From assembly GCA_030655515.1 (NCBI GenBank), contig JAURVI010000015.1, forward strand, positions 1 through 64,000: a DNA stretch of 64,000 nt, in the 5' to 3' direction. A model generated the notes under the pieces. That model searched no databases. It was not told the DNA's origin and was given only the letters and a program-made list of their open reading frames with translations. Positions within the stretch are counted from its first letter, which is position 1, and each line of letters starts with the position of its first letter. Below, piece after piece: positions 51,519 to 60,586 of this stretch. Both the position numbers and the translations under genes were made by a program. The DNA comes from Polaromonas sp. (GTDB lineage Bacteria; Pseudomonadota; Gammaproteobacteria; Burkholderiales; Burkholderiaceae_C).

Positions 51519-53837
51519 CTACTTCAGACTGTAGCGCAACTCGGCCTGAACCGAGCGCTGCGGCAAGCTGTGCGCCTGCCATGAGGACTGGTTGGTCACG
51601 TTGTTGATGCCAGCACCCCACTCCCACCCTTTGGCAAACTTCCAGGCCGCCTTCAGGTCAAGCTGGTTCACGCTGGAGGTGCCGCCATAGGTGTCCGGGT
51701 TGCCATCCACATTCAACTCGGTGTTGAACTGCCTACCGGCAAAACGCCACGTCGCCCCGAACAGCCATTCGGCGTTGGGCCGGTAGCCGGCCTGCACGGT
51801 GTAGCGCTGCTTGGGGATGCGCAGCCAAGTCTTGCCCACCTGCGCGGGGTTGGCGGCATTGGCCTTGACGGTGGCGTCGGTGAAAGTGGCGCTGCCCCCG
51901 ATGTCCAGCCCCTTGATGGCCACGTCGCGAGACTGCCAGACCAGCTCGATGCCCCGGGTCAGCACCCGGTCCACGTTGCTCACGCGGGTCACGCTGGGCG
52001 CGACGGTGTTGTCGGTCTGGCGCAGGATGGTGTCCGTCACGTCGTCACGGAAGTAACTGGCCCGCAGCGTGTGGCTGTCCCAGTATTTCTCGGCGGACAG
52101 CTCCAGTGAATCGGAGCGTTCGGGGCGCAAATTGGGGTCGCTGGTGGTGATGTTGCTGCCCGTTTTGGTGCCGTTGAACAGTTCATCCACATTGGGGAAC
52201 CGCACGCCCCGGCCCAGGCTGGCGCGCAGCAGCAAGTCATCACGAGCGGTCCAGGCCAGCGACAGTTTGGGACTGGCCGCGTTGATGGTGCGCGTGGCAT
52301 AGGCGGTCTGCGCCACGGGCGGTCCAGTGAAGAATTGCGAGCCGTCATGCGACTCAAAGCGCTCCAGACGCACGCCACCGGTCAGCAGCAGGTCCGGAGT
52401 CAGGCGCCAGGCATCCTGGGCGTAAAGCGCGGTGATGGTGGTCTTGCCGTAATAGTTTTGATCAAGCGCGGTTTCAACACTGCGCCAGTCGCTGGCTTTG
52501 TTCACCACGTTTTGCAATTGGTACTGGTTGCGGTGCAGTCCGAACGTCAGCGCGTGCTTGCCGTCGCCAAAGTCGCCCTTGACCGGGGTGTACGTGCTTT
52601 GCACTTCAAAGGTGTTCCAGCCTGTGCCGTCGCGACGGGTCACGGTGCCCGCGCCGCCCTGGGCCGCCAGCGGCTGCGCCGTGTTGGCCTGCCGATTGGC
52701 ATCACTCACTATTTCGTAGTCAGTCACCACGACGGAGGCATTCCAGCCGGTGGCGTGGCGGGTCTTCCAGGTCAGCCCCAGCTGGCGGTGTGACTCGTCG
52801 CGCTGGCTGGGCGCAAAGGCGTTGGCGGGCAGCGTGAAGCGGTTGACGCCGTCGTTAACCACCCCGCTCCAGACCGGGTTGCCGGCGGCGTCGCGCAGGC
52901 CGGTCTGGTTACGCACGGTGCTGTCGCTGCGCCATGTCGAGACCCGGCCTTCAATCGACTGGGTGGATGAAATGTCATAGCCCAGGCGGATATTGAACGT
53001 GTCCTGCACCGAGTGGTCCATGCCGGTGGCGCCAAATATCGCGCGGTCGCGGCTCTGCGCATCTTTGTCGTAGCGAATGCCCGTCACCGCGGTGCCCGAG
53101 GTGGGCGCCAGAAAAGAATTGGCCGTCACCCCGCGCACGGCGTTGGCATAGCCCATCGGGTGACCCTCGCTGTCCTGATGCTGGACACCCAGCGAAAACC
53201 ACAGGCCGGAGGCCAGCCGTGAGGCCAGACGCGCCGACAACATCTTGCCGGCATAGCCCTCCGAGGTGCCGTACTCGCTGAACGATTGATGGTTGTACTT
53301 GATGCTGGCAGACGCCTCCAGCCCGGTGGGTTTGCGCTCGGAGATCGCCAGCGTGGTGCCAATCGAGTTGCCCGGGTAAATGGCGGAGTACGGCCCGTAG
53401 AGGGCATCTATCCGCTCGATGGATTCGATGTTGACCATGTTCCAGCGCGGCGCATCGAACCGCCCCAGAAAGTTCGAAATCAGGTACCCGTCCAGGTACA
53501 CCAGGGCACGGCCCGGCTGCAGCACGCCAAAGCTGCGCCCGCCGATATTGGCGTTGCGGTCGCCAAAGTAGCGCTTGCGCACGGTGGTGCTGGGCAGGGT
53601 GGCGGCCGCGTCTTCGGCGTTAAAGATGTTTTGCTCACGCAACTGCTCCGCGGTTTTGCTGGCGGTGCTGTTGGGCAGGTTGGGGTCGAGCTGTGAGCGG
53701 GTTTCGGTCACGCTGATGGTCTTGAGCTGGGCTTCAGTGGCAACGCCTTGGGCGAGGCTGAAGGCGGGGATCAGCGCCAAGGCGACAAGAAAGAGCCAGC
53801 GAAAGGACACGCCAGAAGTAACATGATTTTCCCGCAT
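51519..53837 (-). CDS. TonB-dependent outer-membrane receptor
   Basis: A 772-residue receptor. The signal peptide ends near AFSLAQG. A TonB-box-like LKTISVTETR lies near residue 40. The plug domain has RYFGDRNANIGGRSFGVLQP and RIDALYGPYSAIYPGNSIG (about 90-165). A 22-strand barrel follows, with the C-terminal RSVQAELRYSLK. The ligand is not readable; siderophore, haem or copper are all possible. It heads receptor-tonB-exbB-exbD. A 78-base gap separates it from the DUF2946 gene. Confidence 0.93.
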   Translation of the reverse strand: MRENHVTSGVSFRWLFLVALALIPAFSLAQGVATEAQLKTISVTETRSQLDPNLPNSTASKTAEQLREQNIFNAEDAAATLPSTTVRKRYFGDRNANIGGRSFGVLQPGRALVYLDGYLISNFLGRFDAPRWNMVNIESIERIDALYGPYSAIYPGNSIGTTLAISERKPTGLEASASIKYNHQSFSEYGTSEGYAGKMLSARLASRLASGLWFSLGVQHQDSEGHPMGYANAVRGVTANSFLAPTSGTAVTGIRYDKDAQSRDRAIFGATGMDHSVQDTFNIRLGYDISSTQSIEGRVSTWRSDSTVRNQTGLRDAAGNPVWSGVVNDGVNRFTLPANAFAPSQRDESHRQLGLTWKTRHATGWNASVVVTDYEIVSDANRQANTAQPLAAQGGAGTVTRRDGTGWNTFEVQSTYTPVKGDFGDGKHALTFGLHRNQYQLQNVVNKASDWRSVETALDQNYYGKTTITALYAQDAWRLTPDLLLTGGVRLERFESHDGSQFFTGPPVAQTAYATRTINAASPKLSLAWTARDDLLLRASLGRGVRFPNVDELFNGTKTGSNITTSDPNLRPERSDSLELSAEKYWDSHTLRASYFRDDVTDTILRQTDNTVAPSVTRVSNVDRVLTRGIELVWQSRDVAIKGLDIGGSATFTDATVKANAANPAQVGKTWLRIPKQRYTVQAGYRPNAEWLFGATWRFAGRQFNTELNVDGNPDTYGGTSSVNQLDLKAAWKFAKGWEWGAGINNVTNQSSWQAHSLPQRSVQAELRYSLK

Positions 53838-53915
53838 GAGAAATCTCCAAAAATATCAAGCCAAGGTGCCGCTCGCCATTTTTGAATGGGCGAGAGGCGC
53901 TATGAATTCAATAGT

Positions 53916-54272
53916 TCAGGAGAAAGAGGGAGGTCCGCGCGCTGGCGGCGGCGTAGCGGTGAGAGAAGCAATACGGGCTGCCGGGATGCTCCGCAGCACG
54001 TAGGCCAGGGGGGACACGGGTTGAGCCGTCTGCCGGGTGACCGGCGGTGGCGCGCCGAGGGATGCACACAGCGGGCAATCCAGCGTGTGACCGGACTGCG
54101 CCCGGGTGCCGTCATCGGTCTTGACCAGCACCTTCAGTGCGCCCGAGCCCGAGCAGATCAGCTCGATGGCCTGTGGCTTGACGATAGGTGAGGCAATCGC
54201 CACCCCGATGGACAACGCAAACCACACCAGCACGAAGCGGGCTATGGTGCGGGCGTTGCGCAAAGTCTGCAT
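53916..54272 (-). CDS. DUF2946-family protein
   Basis: A 118-residue small exported protein from MQTLRNARTIARFVLVWFAL; a longer frame upstream is rejected. It has one N-terminal hydrophobic segment and cysteines in AIELICSGSGALKV and TLDCPLCASLG (about residues 30 and 63). This DUF2946 pattern is often found beside copper or TonB receptor genes. It probably binds metal; this is inference from the CPLC motif and the neighbours. Confidence 0.8.
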   Translation of the reverse strand: MQTLRNARTIARFVLVWFALSIGVAIASPIVKPQAIELICSGSGALKVLVKTDDGTRAQSGHTLDCPLCASLGAPPPVTRQTAQPVSPLAYVLRSIPAARIASLTATPPPARGPPSFS

Positions 54273-54304
54273 AAGCGAAATTATGACCGATGGCGCCGGA
54301 TGAC

Positions 54305-54427
54305 CTAAAACTTCGGCGCCCGCTTCTCGCACACATCCGACTCGCACATCAACAGGTAGTACTTGGCCTTGCCCATGCTGCACAGCAGTGGCCAGACGAT
54401 CCGGCAGCGGATTGACGAAAGCCCCAT
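54305..54427 (-). CDS. Candidate small Cys-rich protein, coupled to the polyferredoxin gene
   Basis: A 40-residue frame, MGLSSIRCRIVWPLLC followed by SMGKAKYYLLMCESDVCEKR. Its ATG overlaps the TAA of the upstream gene as TAATG, the same coupling seen at secE-nusG. It has four cysteines, the last two as CESDVC, and a hydrophobic centre. It fills the 154-base gap before DUF2946. No family is recognised; chance openness in GC-rich DNA cannot be excluded. Confidence 0.4.
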   Translation of the reverse strand: MGLSSIRCRIVWPLLCSMGKAKYYLLMCESDVCEKRAPKF

Positions 54428-55827
54428 TAGACAAAAAATGTAGCGGCCCATATCAAGTCGCCCAAGGCGATCGGCAGCATATACGCGGCGAATGCGCGCA
54501 GGCGGCGCATGGAAGGATTGCCGGCGAGAAGTTTCCAGCCCAGCCAGGCTGAAAACCCGCTTCCCAGCACCAGCAGGCTCACCCGCGCGGCGGGCACCCA
54601 TTCCAGCGAAATTCTTTCTGCCTTGAGATGCGCCAGGGTCAACATGGACAGGCCCAGAAAAATCCCCATGCCGGCCAGCGGCACCAAGGCCAGCGACAAG
54701 CGCTGCCAGGATAGCGCTGGATTATTCGCCAGCCGTGCCGCCAGCCAGACGCAGGCCAGGATGGCCAAACCCAGCACAGCCCCGCCACCGAGAAGGTAGA
54801 GGAGGATGCAAACGCCATCGAGCCAGGTGAACAGGTCGTTGGCTGCCGGGTAGTGGGTCAGCAGCCACCATGGCGCATTGTCTTGCAACAGCAGCAAGGC
54901 ATCGTGCTCGATCAGCCACCCGGCCAGGGCCGTCTTCATTTGCACGAACCAGGGGCTGGAAGACCACTGGAACGCTGCCGTGGCGATCCCGAGAACGCCA
55001 AAAATGAGCGTCAGCGCTTCTTCCGTTCTGACGTCCTTGTTGCGCGTGTTCAGTATGTCGTGCGCGGGCGTGCGCCCGGCAAGCTGCACGGCGCCGCGGT
55101 AATCGCTGCAGCGACCGCAGGCATGGCAGGCCGAAGCGCTTTTCATGTGGCGAATATCGATCAGCGGCGCACAGTTCACCCGCGGCGGACGCTCTGTGCC
55201 TTGCACCCAGATTTTTTCATCCACGCGAAAATGCACCGGGGCAATTTTCGCCAGCAGCGCAAACACACTGTTGGCCGGGCACAGATAACGGCACCAGACG
55301 CGTTTGCCCCGGCCATAGACAAACCCGACCGCGACGGCGGCCACGCTCGATCCCCCCAGCACCAGCAGCGCGGCTTGCGGATACTCGTAGACACTGACCA
55401 ACTGGCCATACACCGTGGTGCAGACAAAGGCCGTGAATGGCCAGCCACTCCAACGCATCCAGCGCGGAATGGGACGCCCCAGGCCATGGTGACTGGCGAA
55501 CTCCGTCAACGCGCCTTCCGGACAGAAAACGCCGCACCAGACGCGTCCGAACAACATCATGCTGACCATCACGAACGGCCACCAGATGCCCCAGAAGAGG
55601 AACTGCGCAAACAGGCGCAGATTGTTGTAGATGTGGGCATCTTCAGGCGGCAGCGGCATGAGCGCCGGAACGATCAGCAGCAACAGGTAAAAGAAGACAA
55701 CGATCCACTGGATCGCCAGAATCGCGCGGCGGTGGCGTTGCATGGCGGCGCCGATTCGGGCCAGCCAGCCGGCGCCACGGCCAGGGTTCCCGCCGGCGCG
55801 TTCTGCATTGGGAAACATGTCATGCAT
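54427..55827 (-). CDS. Membrane polyferredoxin (NosR/FtrD-like)
   Basis: A 466-residue inner-membrane 4Fe-4S protein with about ten helices. Cysteine motifs are GRVWCGVFCPEGALTEF (about 94-110), KRVWCRYLCPANSVF (about 176-190) and SACHACGRCSDYRG (about 237-250), like the NosR C-terminal domain and FtrD of FtrABCD iron uptake. It likely passes electrons through the membrane for iron or copper handling with the P19 protein upstream. It lies 59 bases after the outer-membrane protein gene. Confidence 0.85.
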   Translation of the reverse strand: MHDMFPNAERAGGNPGRGAGWLARIGAAMQRHRRAILAIQWIVVFFYLLLLIVPALMPLPPEDAHIYNNLRLFAQFLFWGIWWPFVMVSMMLFGRVWCGVFCPEGALTEFASHHGLGRPIPRWMRWSGWPFTAFVCTTVYGQLVSVYEYPQAALLVLGGSSVAAVAVGFVYGRGKRVWCRYLCPANSVFALLAKIAPVHFRVDEKIWVQGTERPPRVNCAPLIDIRHMKSASACHACGRCSDYRGAVQLAGRTPAHDILNTRNKDVRTEEALTLIFGVLGIATAAFQWSSSPWFVQMKTALAGWLIEHDALLLLQDNAPWWLLTHYPAANDLFTWLDGVCILLYLLGGGAVLGLAILACVWLAARLANNPALSWQRLSLALVPLAGMGIFLGLSMLTLAHLKAERISLEWVPAARVSLLVLGSGFSAWLGWKLLAGNPSMRRLRAFAAYMLPIALGDLIWAATFFV

Positions 55828-55886
55828 GGCGGCTTCGTCTTCGCTGGCAACGGCGGGCCTGGTTCAGGGCTGTCATCATGTTCCCG

Positions 55887-57407
55887 TCAGAAAGTCAGTT
55901 GCGCGCGCAGGCCGAACACCTTGATCGCCGCCGCGCCGGGCGCGCCGCCGGGCTTGCCGATGTACTGGAAGTCGGGCGACAGCTCGAACTGCCTGTTGAT
56001 GCGGTAGCGGTAATAAATTTCGGCGACCTGCTCGCCGCTCCCGGCGGTGTAGCCGAAGTCCGGAATGCCGTTGCCGTTGGCATCCACCCTGGCCGAGCCA
56101 CGCGAGAAATCGTTGTTGGTGTGCAGCCAGCCGAACGCCACGCCGATCGCGTCACCGCCCCGATTCCAGCCGTACCCTGCGATTTCGCCGCCGACCGTCA
56201 CGGCCCGGTCGAAGCGGGCGCCGGCACCGGAGATGTGCTGGCCGTAACGGCCAAAGACAGTCACGGCGTCGCCCAGGCGCTGGTCCGCGGAGAACCCCCA
56301 GCCGCTGCGTTGGGAGACGCTGCCGTCGTAGCCCGGCGCCTGGCCGTTGCGCCAGTAATAGGCACGGTAGTTGCCGACGCCGTCAAACAGGCGCAACTGG
56401 GTTTCGGCCTGGGCAATGACCAGCGGCGAACTGAAAAAGCGCTCGTAGTTGGCACCGCGCCCGGCGCCGAAGACACCGAGGGACAGACGCCAGGCTTCGC
56501 TCTTGGTGCGGTAGTTCGAGTAGGAGACGCGCAAGCCCGGCGTGAAGCCGTTGGCGTCCACGCCGATGTCGCCGCCGGCATCGAGCAGGGCGTTATGCAC
56601 GAAAACGGTGTTGAGAAACTGCTTCGTTTCATCGTTGGCCGCCGCATTCTGGTCGAAGAAAACGAAGGGGTCCATCTTGCCGAAGTTGATCTCCAGCGTT
56701 TCCTTCGAATGCGGCTTGAAGCCGCCGAAGGGCAGTGGAATGCTTGCCTGGTACCAGGCCTGGCCGAGCACCGCCACCGAGTCATCCGGCTGGGCGGAGA
56801 GCACGCGGAACGCACTGGCATTGGGCTTGGAGTAAGTCGCCAGGCCATTGAGGCCGGTGCCCTGGCCCATGCGGAACTGGGCAAAGAGGCGACTCGCGGT
56901 ATCGCCGACCTTGGGCAGTGGCAGCGTCACGAAGGCATCGGCCCGGTAGTTGAACTGGCTGTTGTCGGTCCCCGCAGCCGAGCCCGTGGCGACGCCGCCC
57001 GGACGTTGCGCCACGGTGGTCAGGCTGACGCCGGCGGTGACGCCATCGAGCGCCTCGATCACACGCGCCGCCTTGAGCGAGTTCAGCGACTGGTACTCGA
57101 CCGCCTTCAGGCGCGAGGTCAGCTCCGGCTCATACTGGCTGATGTCCTCGGAGTTCAGACCTTGGGTGATCTTCGCCTGGGCTTCTTCAAGGCTCTGCAC
57201 GCGCCTGTCGAGCGGCGCGGCGGCAGGTTGGGCTTGAATCTGTTTTTCAAGCTCCCCGTTGCGTTTTTCCAGCAGATCGAGGCGGGCGTTCATTTTTTCC
57301 AGCAGGCGAAGCAACTCTTTCTGCGACGGTGCGGCCCAGGCTGGCGCGGTCAACAGTGCGGCACCAGCCAGCGCCAGCGGCCGCAGACGATGGTTCAGGC
57401 GCGTCAT
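55887..57407 (-). CDS. Outer-membrane beta-barrel protein (porin-like)
   Basis: A 506-residue exported protein. The signal peptide ends near LTAPAWAA. A short coiled coil (about 28-60, LLRLLEKMNARLDLLEKRNG) suggests a trimer. The rest alternates as a barrel and ends in the C-terminal aromatic LRAQLTF. Segments such as LFAQFRMGQGTGLNG and GWLHTNNDFSRG resemble porins of the OprB type, but the family is uncertain. Two bases separate it from the P19 gene, indicating one operon. Confidence 0.8.
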   Translation of the reverse strand: MTRLNHRLRPLALAGAALLTAPAWAAPSQKELLRLLEKMNARLDLLEKRNGELEKQIQAQPAAAPLDRRVQSLEEAQAKITQGLNSEDISQYEPELTSRLKAVEYQSLNSLKAARVIEALDGVTAGVSLTTVAQRPGGVATGSAAGTDNSQFNYRADAFVTLPLPKVGDTASRLFAQFRMGQGTGLNGLATYSKPNASAFRVLSAQPDDSVAVLGQAWYQASIPLPFGGFKPHSKETLEINFGKMDPFVFFDQNAAANDETKQFLNTVFVHNALLDAGGDIGVDANGFTPGLRVSYSNYRTKSEAWRLSLGVFGAGRGANYERFFSSPLVIAQAETQLRLFDGVGNYRAYYWRNGQAPGYDGSVSQRSGWGFSADQRLGDAVTVFGRYGQHISGAGARFDRAVTVGGEIAGYGWNRGGDAIGVAFGWLHTNNDFSRGSARVDANGNGIPDFGYTAGSGEQVAEIYYRYRINRQFELSPDFQYIGKPGGAPGAAAIKVFGLRAQLTF

Positions 57408-57409
57408 GT

Positions 57410-57967
57410 TCAATAGCCGCCTTTTTTGCCGATGCCCGCATAGACGAAGTCGTATTCGACCTCGAAGGGCTTGAACCACGGCCGCACGCCGGTGAGGCGG
57501 TCGGTATGGCGGCCGAAATGGGCGTGTGCGTTCCCGGACGGCGGCAGGATGGTGAGCTTGACGTGGTACTTGCCCGGGCCGAAGAGCTTGACGTTGTCGC
57601 CGTAGTGCGGGCCGTCGTTGGCCACCATCGGCATGAAGTCGCCGCTGACTTTCTGGTTGGTGCCGGTCTTGCTGATTTCGAACTTGACGACCAGGTACGG
57701 CACCCAGGCGCCCTCCTCGAAGCCGTTCGGGTTGTTGGCCAGGGCCTTGATGTCGGCCTCGATGTGGATGTCCGACTCCTCGGCTTTCTTCATCATGCCG
57801 TCCGGCTCCATGGTCACCGGCTGCAGATAGACGGCGGCGATTTCCATGCCGGCGCGCTGGTGCGGCGTGCCGATCGGATATTCGACAGCGTAGGCATTCA
57901 GGGCCGACGCCGCAGCCAGCATCAGAAAGAGTCGTTTGGCCGGGGCCGCCACCGTTGCTGAGAACAT
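57410..57967 (-). CDS. P19-family periplasmic iron-uptake protein
   Basis: A 185-residue exported protein of the P19/Tp34/FetP family that binds copper and iron(II)/(III) in the periplasm. The signal peptide ends near ASALNAYA. Metal-site residues are expected in PIGTPHQRAGMEIAAVYLQP (about 31-50), MVANDGPHYGDNVKLFGPG and NAHAHFGRHTD. ATG at 57967 is chosen; a TTG three bases upstream is equally close to AAGGAG. Partners FTR1 permease and cupredoxin, common in FtrABC systems, are absent here. Confidence 0.9.
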   Translation of the reverse strand: MFSATVAAPAKRLFLMLAAASALNAYAVEYPIGTPHQRAGMEIAAVYLQPVTMEPDGMMKKAEESDIHIEADIKALANNPNGFEEGAWVPYLVVKFEISKTGTNQKVSGDFMPMVANDGPHYGDNVKLFGPGKYHVKLTILPPSGNAHAHFGRHTDRLTGVRPWFKPFEVEYDFVYAGIGKKGGY

Positions 57968-58027
57968 CAAGGCTCCTTGAAAAGTGCAGGGGATTGTTTA
58001 AATGATGTTTTTTTACACCATAATGAA

Positions 58028-58042
58028 TGATAACAGTTCTCA
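58028..58042. promoter_or_regulatory. Fur-box-like site upstream of the P19 operon
   Basis: TGATAACAGTTCTCA matches the 15-base Fur 7-1-7 consensus at 11 positions and lies in an AT-rich segment 60 bases upstream of the P19 ATG. It would place this operon under iron control. Beyond it, 58043-58255 holds no gene. Confidence 0.55.
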
Positions 58043-58255
58043 TTTGCATTCAATTAAATAATGAGAAAAAAGACCTGATTCCGATGGCGCCCCTCGGGTT
58101 GACGATCAACGACGGGGCTGGCGCATACGGCCAGTGCATGGACGGCACTGGCATCCCGGCCACCCGAGCGATCCGCCGCTCGTGGTCCTGGCCCGCCAAT
58201 ATTTCCTCCGGTTCAACAAGATGCAGGACGGGACGTGCAGCCCCGCCCCGCCGGA

Positions 58256-59266
58256 TCATTGGGCCAGCGGCGCAATTTTCTGTTCGATGGCACCGAACAT
58301 GCTCTGCCCATCCTGGCCCTTCATTTCAATCCGGATGGTGTCGCCGTACTTCATGAAACCGGTCGAGGGCTTGCCGTCCTGGATGGTTTCGATCGCGCGC
58401 TTTTCGGCGATGCAACTGTAACCCTTGGGCCAGTCGGTCTTGCCCTTGACTTCAACCCCCTTGTTGCTGACCGGACCCGAGCCCACGATGGAGCCGGCGC
58501 GCACATGGCGGGTCTTGCAGATGTGGGCGATCAACTGGCCGAAGTGAAACGTCATCTCCGGCCCGGTCTCGCACAGGCCGACCTTGCGGCCATTCCAGGT
58601 GCTTTGCAGAGTCAGGTCGAGGCGGCCCGCCTGCCACGCATCGCCCAACTCATCAAGTGTCACGGCCACCGGGCTGAAGGCGGTGGCCGGTTTGCTCTGG
58701 AAAAATCCAAAACCCTCGGCCAGTTCGTCGGGAATCAGCTTGCGCAGGCTCATATCGTTGGCCAGCATCACCAGCCGTATGCCTTCGAGCGCCTGCTCGG
58801 GCGTGCTGGTCATGGCCACGTCGCCGGTAATCACCGCGACTTCGGCTTCGAAGTCGATGCCGTAGTCCTCGCTCGGGCACACCACCTCATCACAGGGGCC
58901 GAGGAAGCCGTCGCTGCCGCCCTGGTACATCAGCGGGTCCTTGTAAAAGCTGTCGGGCATCTCGGACTCGCGCGCCTTGCGCATCAGCGCCACATGGTTG
59001 ATGTAGGCCGTGCCGGCGGCCCACTGGCAGGCGCGCGGCAGCGGCGCCATGCATTGCACCGGCTCGAACGGGAAGGCGTGGCGCGTCTTGCCAGCGTTCA
59101 GCGTGTCGTACAAGTCCTGCAATTGCGGCGACAGGAAGTTCCAGTCGTCCAGCACCTGCTGCAGTTTGTTGGCGATGCCCGTCGCATAATGGGCCGTCGC
59201 CAGGTCGCGCGAGACCACCAGCAACTGGCCGTCACGCGAGCCGTCTTTGTACGTAGCGAGTTTCAT
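58256..59266 (-). CDS. Fumarylacetoacetate hydrolase-family protein
   Basis: A 336-residue enzyme of the FAH superfamily, probably a fumarylacetoacetase of tyrosine degradation or a related hydrolase. It starts MKLATYKDGSRDGQLLVVSR; a longer frame is rejected. Metal-binding residues are expected in SEDYGIDFEAEVAVITGDV (about 140-158) and the catalytic region around RLVMLANDMSLR. The C-terminal part carries VGSGPVSNKG and GDTIRIEM. No other tyrosine-degradation gene is nearby. Confidence 0.9.
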   Translation of the reverse strand: MKLATYKDGSRDGQLLVVSRDLATAHYATGIANKLQQVLDDWNFLSPQLQDLYDTLNAGKTRHAFPFEPVQCMAPLPRACQWAAGTAYINHVALMRKARESEMPDSFYKDPLMYQGGSDGFLGPCDEVVCPSEDYGIDFEAEVAVITGDVAMTSTPEQALEGIRLVMLANDMSLRKLIPDELAEGFGFFQSKPATAFSPVAVTLDELGDAWQAGRLDLTLQSTWNGRKVGLCETGPEMTFHFGQLIAHICKTRHVRAGSIVGSGPVSNKGVEVKGKTDWPKGYSCIAEKRAIETIQDGKPSTGFMKYGDTIRIEMKGQDGQSMFGAIEQKIAPLAQ

Positions 59267-59368
59267 TGGTTTTTCTCTTGATTTTTGGGCAGCTCGGTCA
59301 GGCTGATGACACACGGTGCCGGCTGGCCGCGGCACTGCGTTAGCGTTACGATGAGAGGAATCAGTTTA

Positions 59369-59525
59369 CCGAAACCGCAGTTGACGGCTTCTTTGCCGCC
59401 GGCAGAACCTCATGAACACACACCTACTCACTTACGTACGAGGTCACCTTTTTGGGGACAGCGCTACGCACCCGATTGCCAGTCCCATGACGGTCCACCC
59501 GGGCGCGTCCAACTGCGGCTTCTAT
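59369..59525 (+). mobile_element. MITE-like repeat, copy 4 (diverged, opposite orientation)
   Basis: About 157 bases bounded by GAAACCGCAGTTG (59371-59383) and CAACTGCGGCTTCTA (59510-59524), the same ends as copies 1-3. The interior aligns to the others when they are reversed, for example CACCTTTTTGGGG and GCGCTACGCACCCGATTG, and shares CCCATGACGG with copy 3 only. It is more diverged and is the only copy in plus orientation. It lies between the FAH gene and the DUF3108 gene. Confidence 0.78.
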
Positions 59526-59528
59526 TGA
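59412..59528 (+). CDS. Micro-ORF inside MITE-like copy 4
   Basis: A 38-residue frame starting MNTHLLTYVRGHLFGDSATH and ending GASNCGFY, aligned with the micro-ORF of copy 3 at both ends (MN at the start, SNCGF at the end). Its TGA overlaps the proposed TTG start of the following DUF3108 gene as TTGA, so the two could be coupled. The upstream Shine-Dalgarno is weak. Expression is unproven. Confidence 0.35.
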   Translation: MNTHLLTYVRGHLFGDSATHPIASPMTVHPGASNCGFY

Positions 59529-60586
59529 ATACCTTGCCAGTCCGACAGGCCGCAGCACTGCCGGCGCGACCCCTGATCGTGCTGACCTCGCTGGTGCTGC
59601 TGGTTCATGTTCTGCTGCTGCAAGCGAGGCCGATGCAGTGGAACCAAGAGGAGAACGCCGGCCCGGCCCGGCATCGCCCGTTCATCACGCGAACCCTAGA
59701 GATCAAGCCCGCACCCACCGTGGCTGCCGCGCCCGCGCCGGTGCGCCCGCCAGCGGCCCGGGTAGCCGCTGTCCCATCACAAAAAAAAATAGCCCCGGCC
59801 CTTGATATACAAGTGCAAGCTATCGAATCAGTCGCAACGCCAGTCGCCGAAACAAGTGTGGCCAGCGACACGCCCGCCCCGGCACCGGCATCGGAACTAA
59901 CGACTGTTGAAGCCGCATCTGGCCCTGGCGCTGGCGCAACCACGGCACTGACCATCCCCGGTTCCGTGCGCCTCAAATACGCGATGACAGGCCGCTCCAA
60001 AGGCCTGGACTACAGCGCCTGGGCCGAGTTGGACTGGCTGCAGGACGGCCAGAGCTACGACGCCAAAATGGTGGTCAGCGCGCTGTTTCTGGGCTCTCGC
60101 ACCATGACCAGCAGCGGCCGCATCACCGCCGATGGCCTGGCGCCGACACGTTTTTCCGACAAGTCCCGTAGCGAGCGGGCGGCGCATTTTCAGGCCGACC
60201 TGGGAAAAATAAGCTTTAGCGCCAACACACCCGACGCCCCTTGGCTCAAGGGCGCGCAAGACCGCGTCAGCGTGTTCGTACAACTCACCAGCCTGCTGGC
60301 CGGCGACCCTGCCAAGTACCCGGTCGGCAGCACGGTGTCGCTGTACACAGCCGGCCCGAGCAGTGCCGACACCTGGACGTTTACCGTGGAGGCGGAGGAA
60401 AAACTCAACCTGCCCGCCGGCGAAGTGAGCACCGTCAAACTCACCCGCAAGCCGCAGCGCGACTACGACCAGACCATCGAAGTCTGGTTCGCGCCGACCC
60501 TGGCCTATCTGCCGGTACGCAACCGGATTACCCAGCACAACGGCGATTTTGTCGATCAGCAGTTGCGTGGCACCGAAAAGCCCTGA
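59525..60586 (+). CDS. DUF3108-domain protein
   Basis: A 353-residue envelope protein of unknown function. It has an N-terminal hydrophobic helix (PLIVLTSLVLLVHVLLLQ, about 18-35), a long Pro/Ala linker (about 55-130), then the DUF3108 domain with VRLKYAMTGRSKGLDYSAWA and VWFAPTLAYLPVRNRI. The frame is open to 59285. The start is assigned to TTG at 59525 because the frame upstream is MITE-like repeat DNA and this TTG begins a normal membrane-anchor sequence. The start is uncertain. Confidence 0.8.
   Translation: MNTLPVRQAAALPARPLIVLTSLVLLVHVLLLQARPMQWNQEENAGPARHRPFITRTLEIKPAPTVAAAPAPVRPPAARVAAVPSQKKIAPALDIQVQAIESVATPVAETSVASDTPAPAPASELTTVEAASGPGAGATTALTIPGSVRLKYAMTGRSKGLDYSAWAELDWLQDGQSYDAKMVVSALFLGSRTMTSSGRITADGLAPTRFSDKSRSERAAHFQADLGKISFSANTPDAPWLKGAQDRVSVFVQLTSLLAGDPAKYPVGSTVSLYTAGPSSADTWTFTVEAEEKLNLPAGEVSTVKLTRKPQRDYDQTIEVWFAPTLAYLPVRNRITQHNGDFVDQQLRGTEKP

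Noticed and set aside
55887-58049. A 720-residue frame spanning the P19 and outer-membrane protein genes
   Set aside because: Only its C-terminal 506 residues read as a protein. The upstream part is out of frame over the P19 gene, which has a clear family match and its own Shine-Dalgarno.
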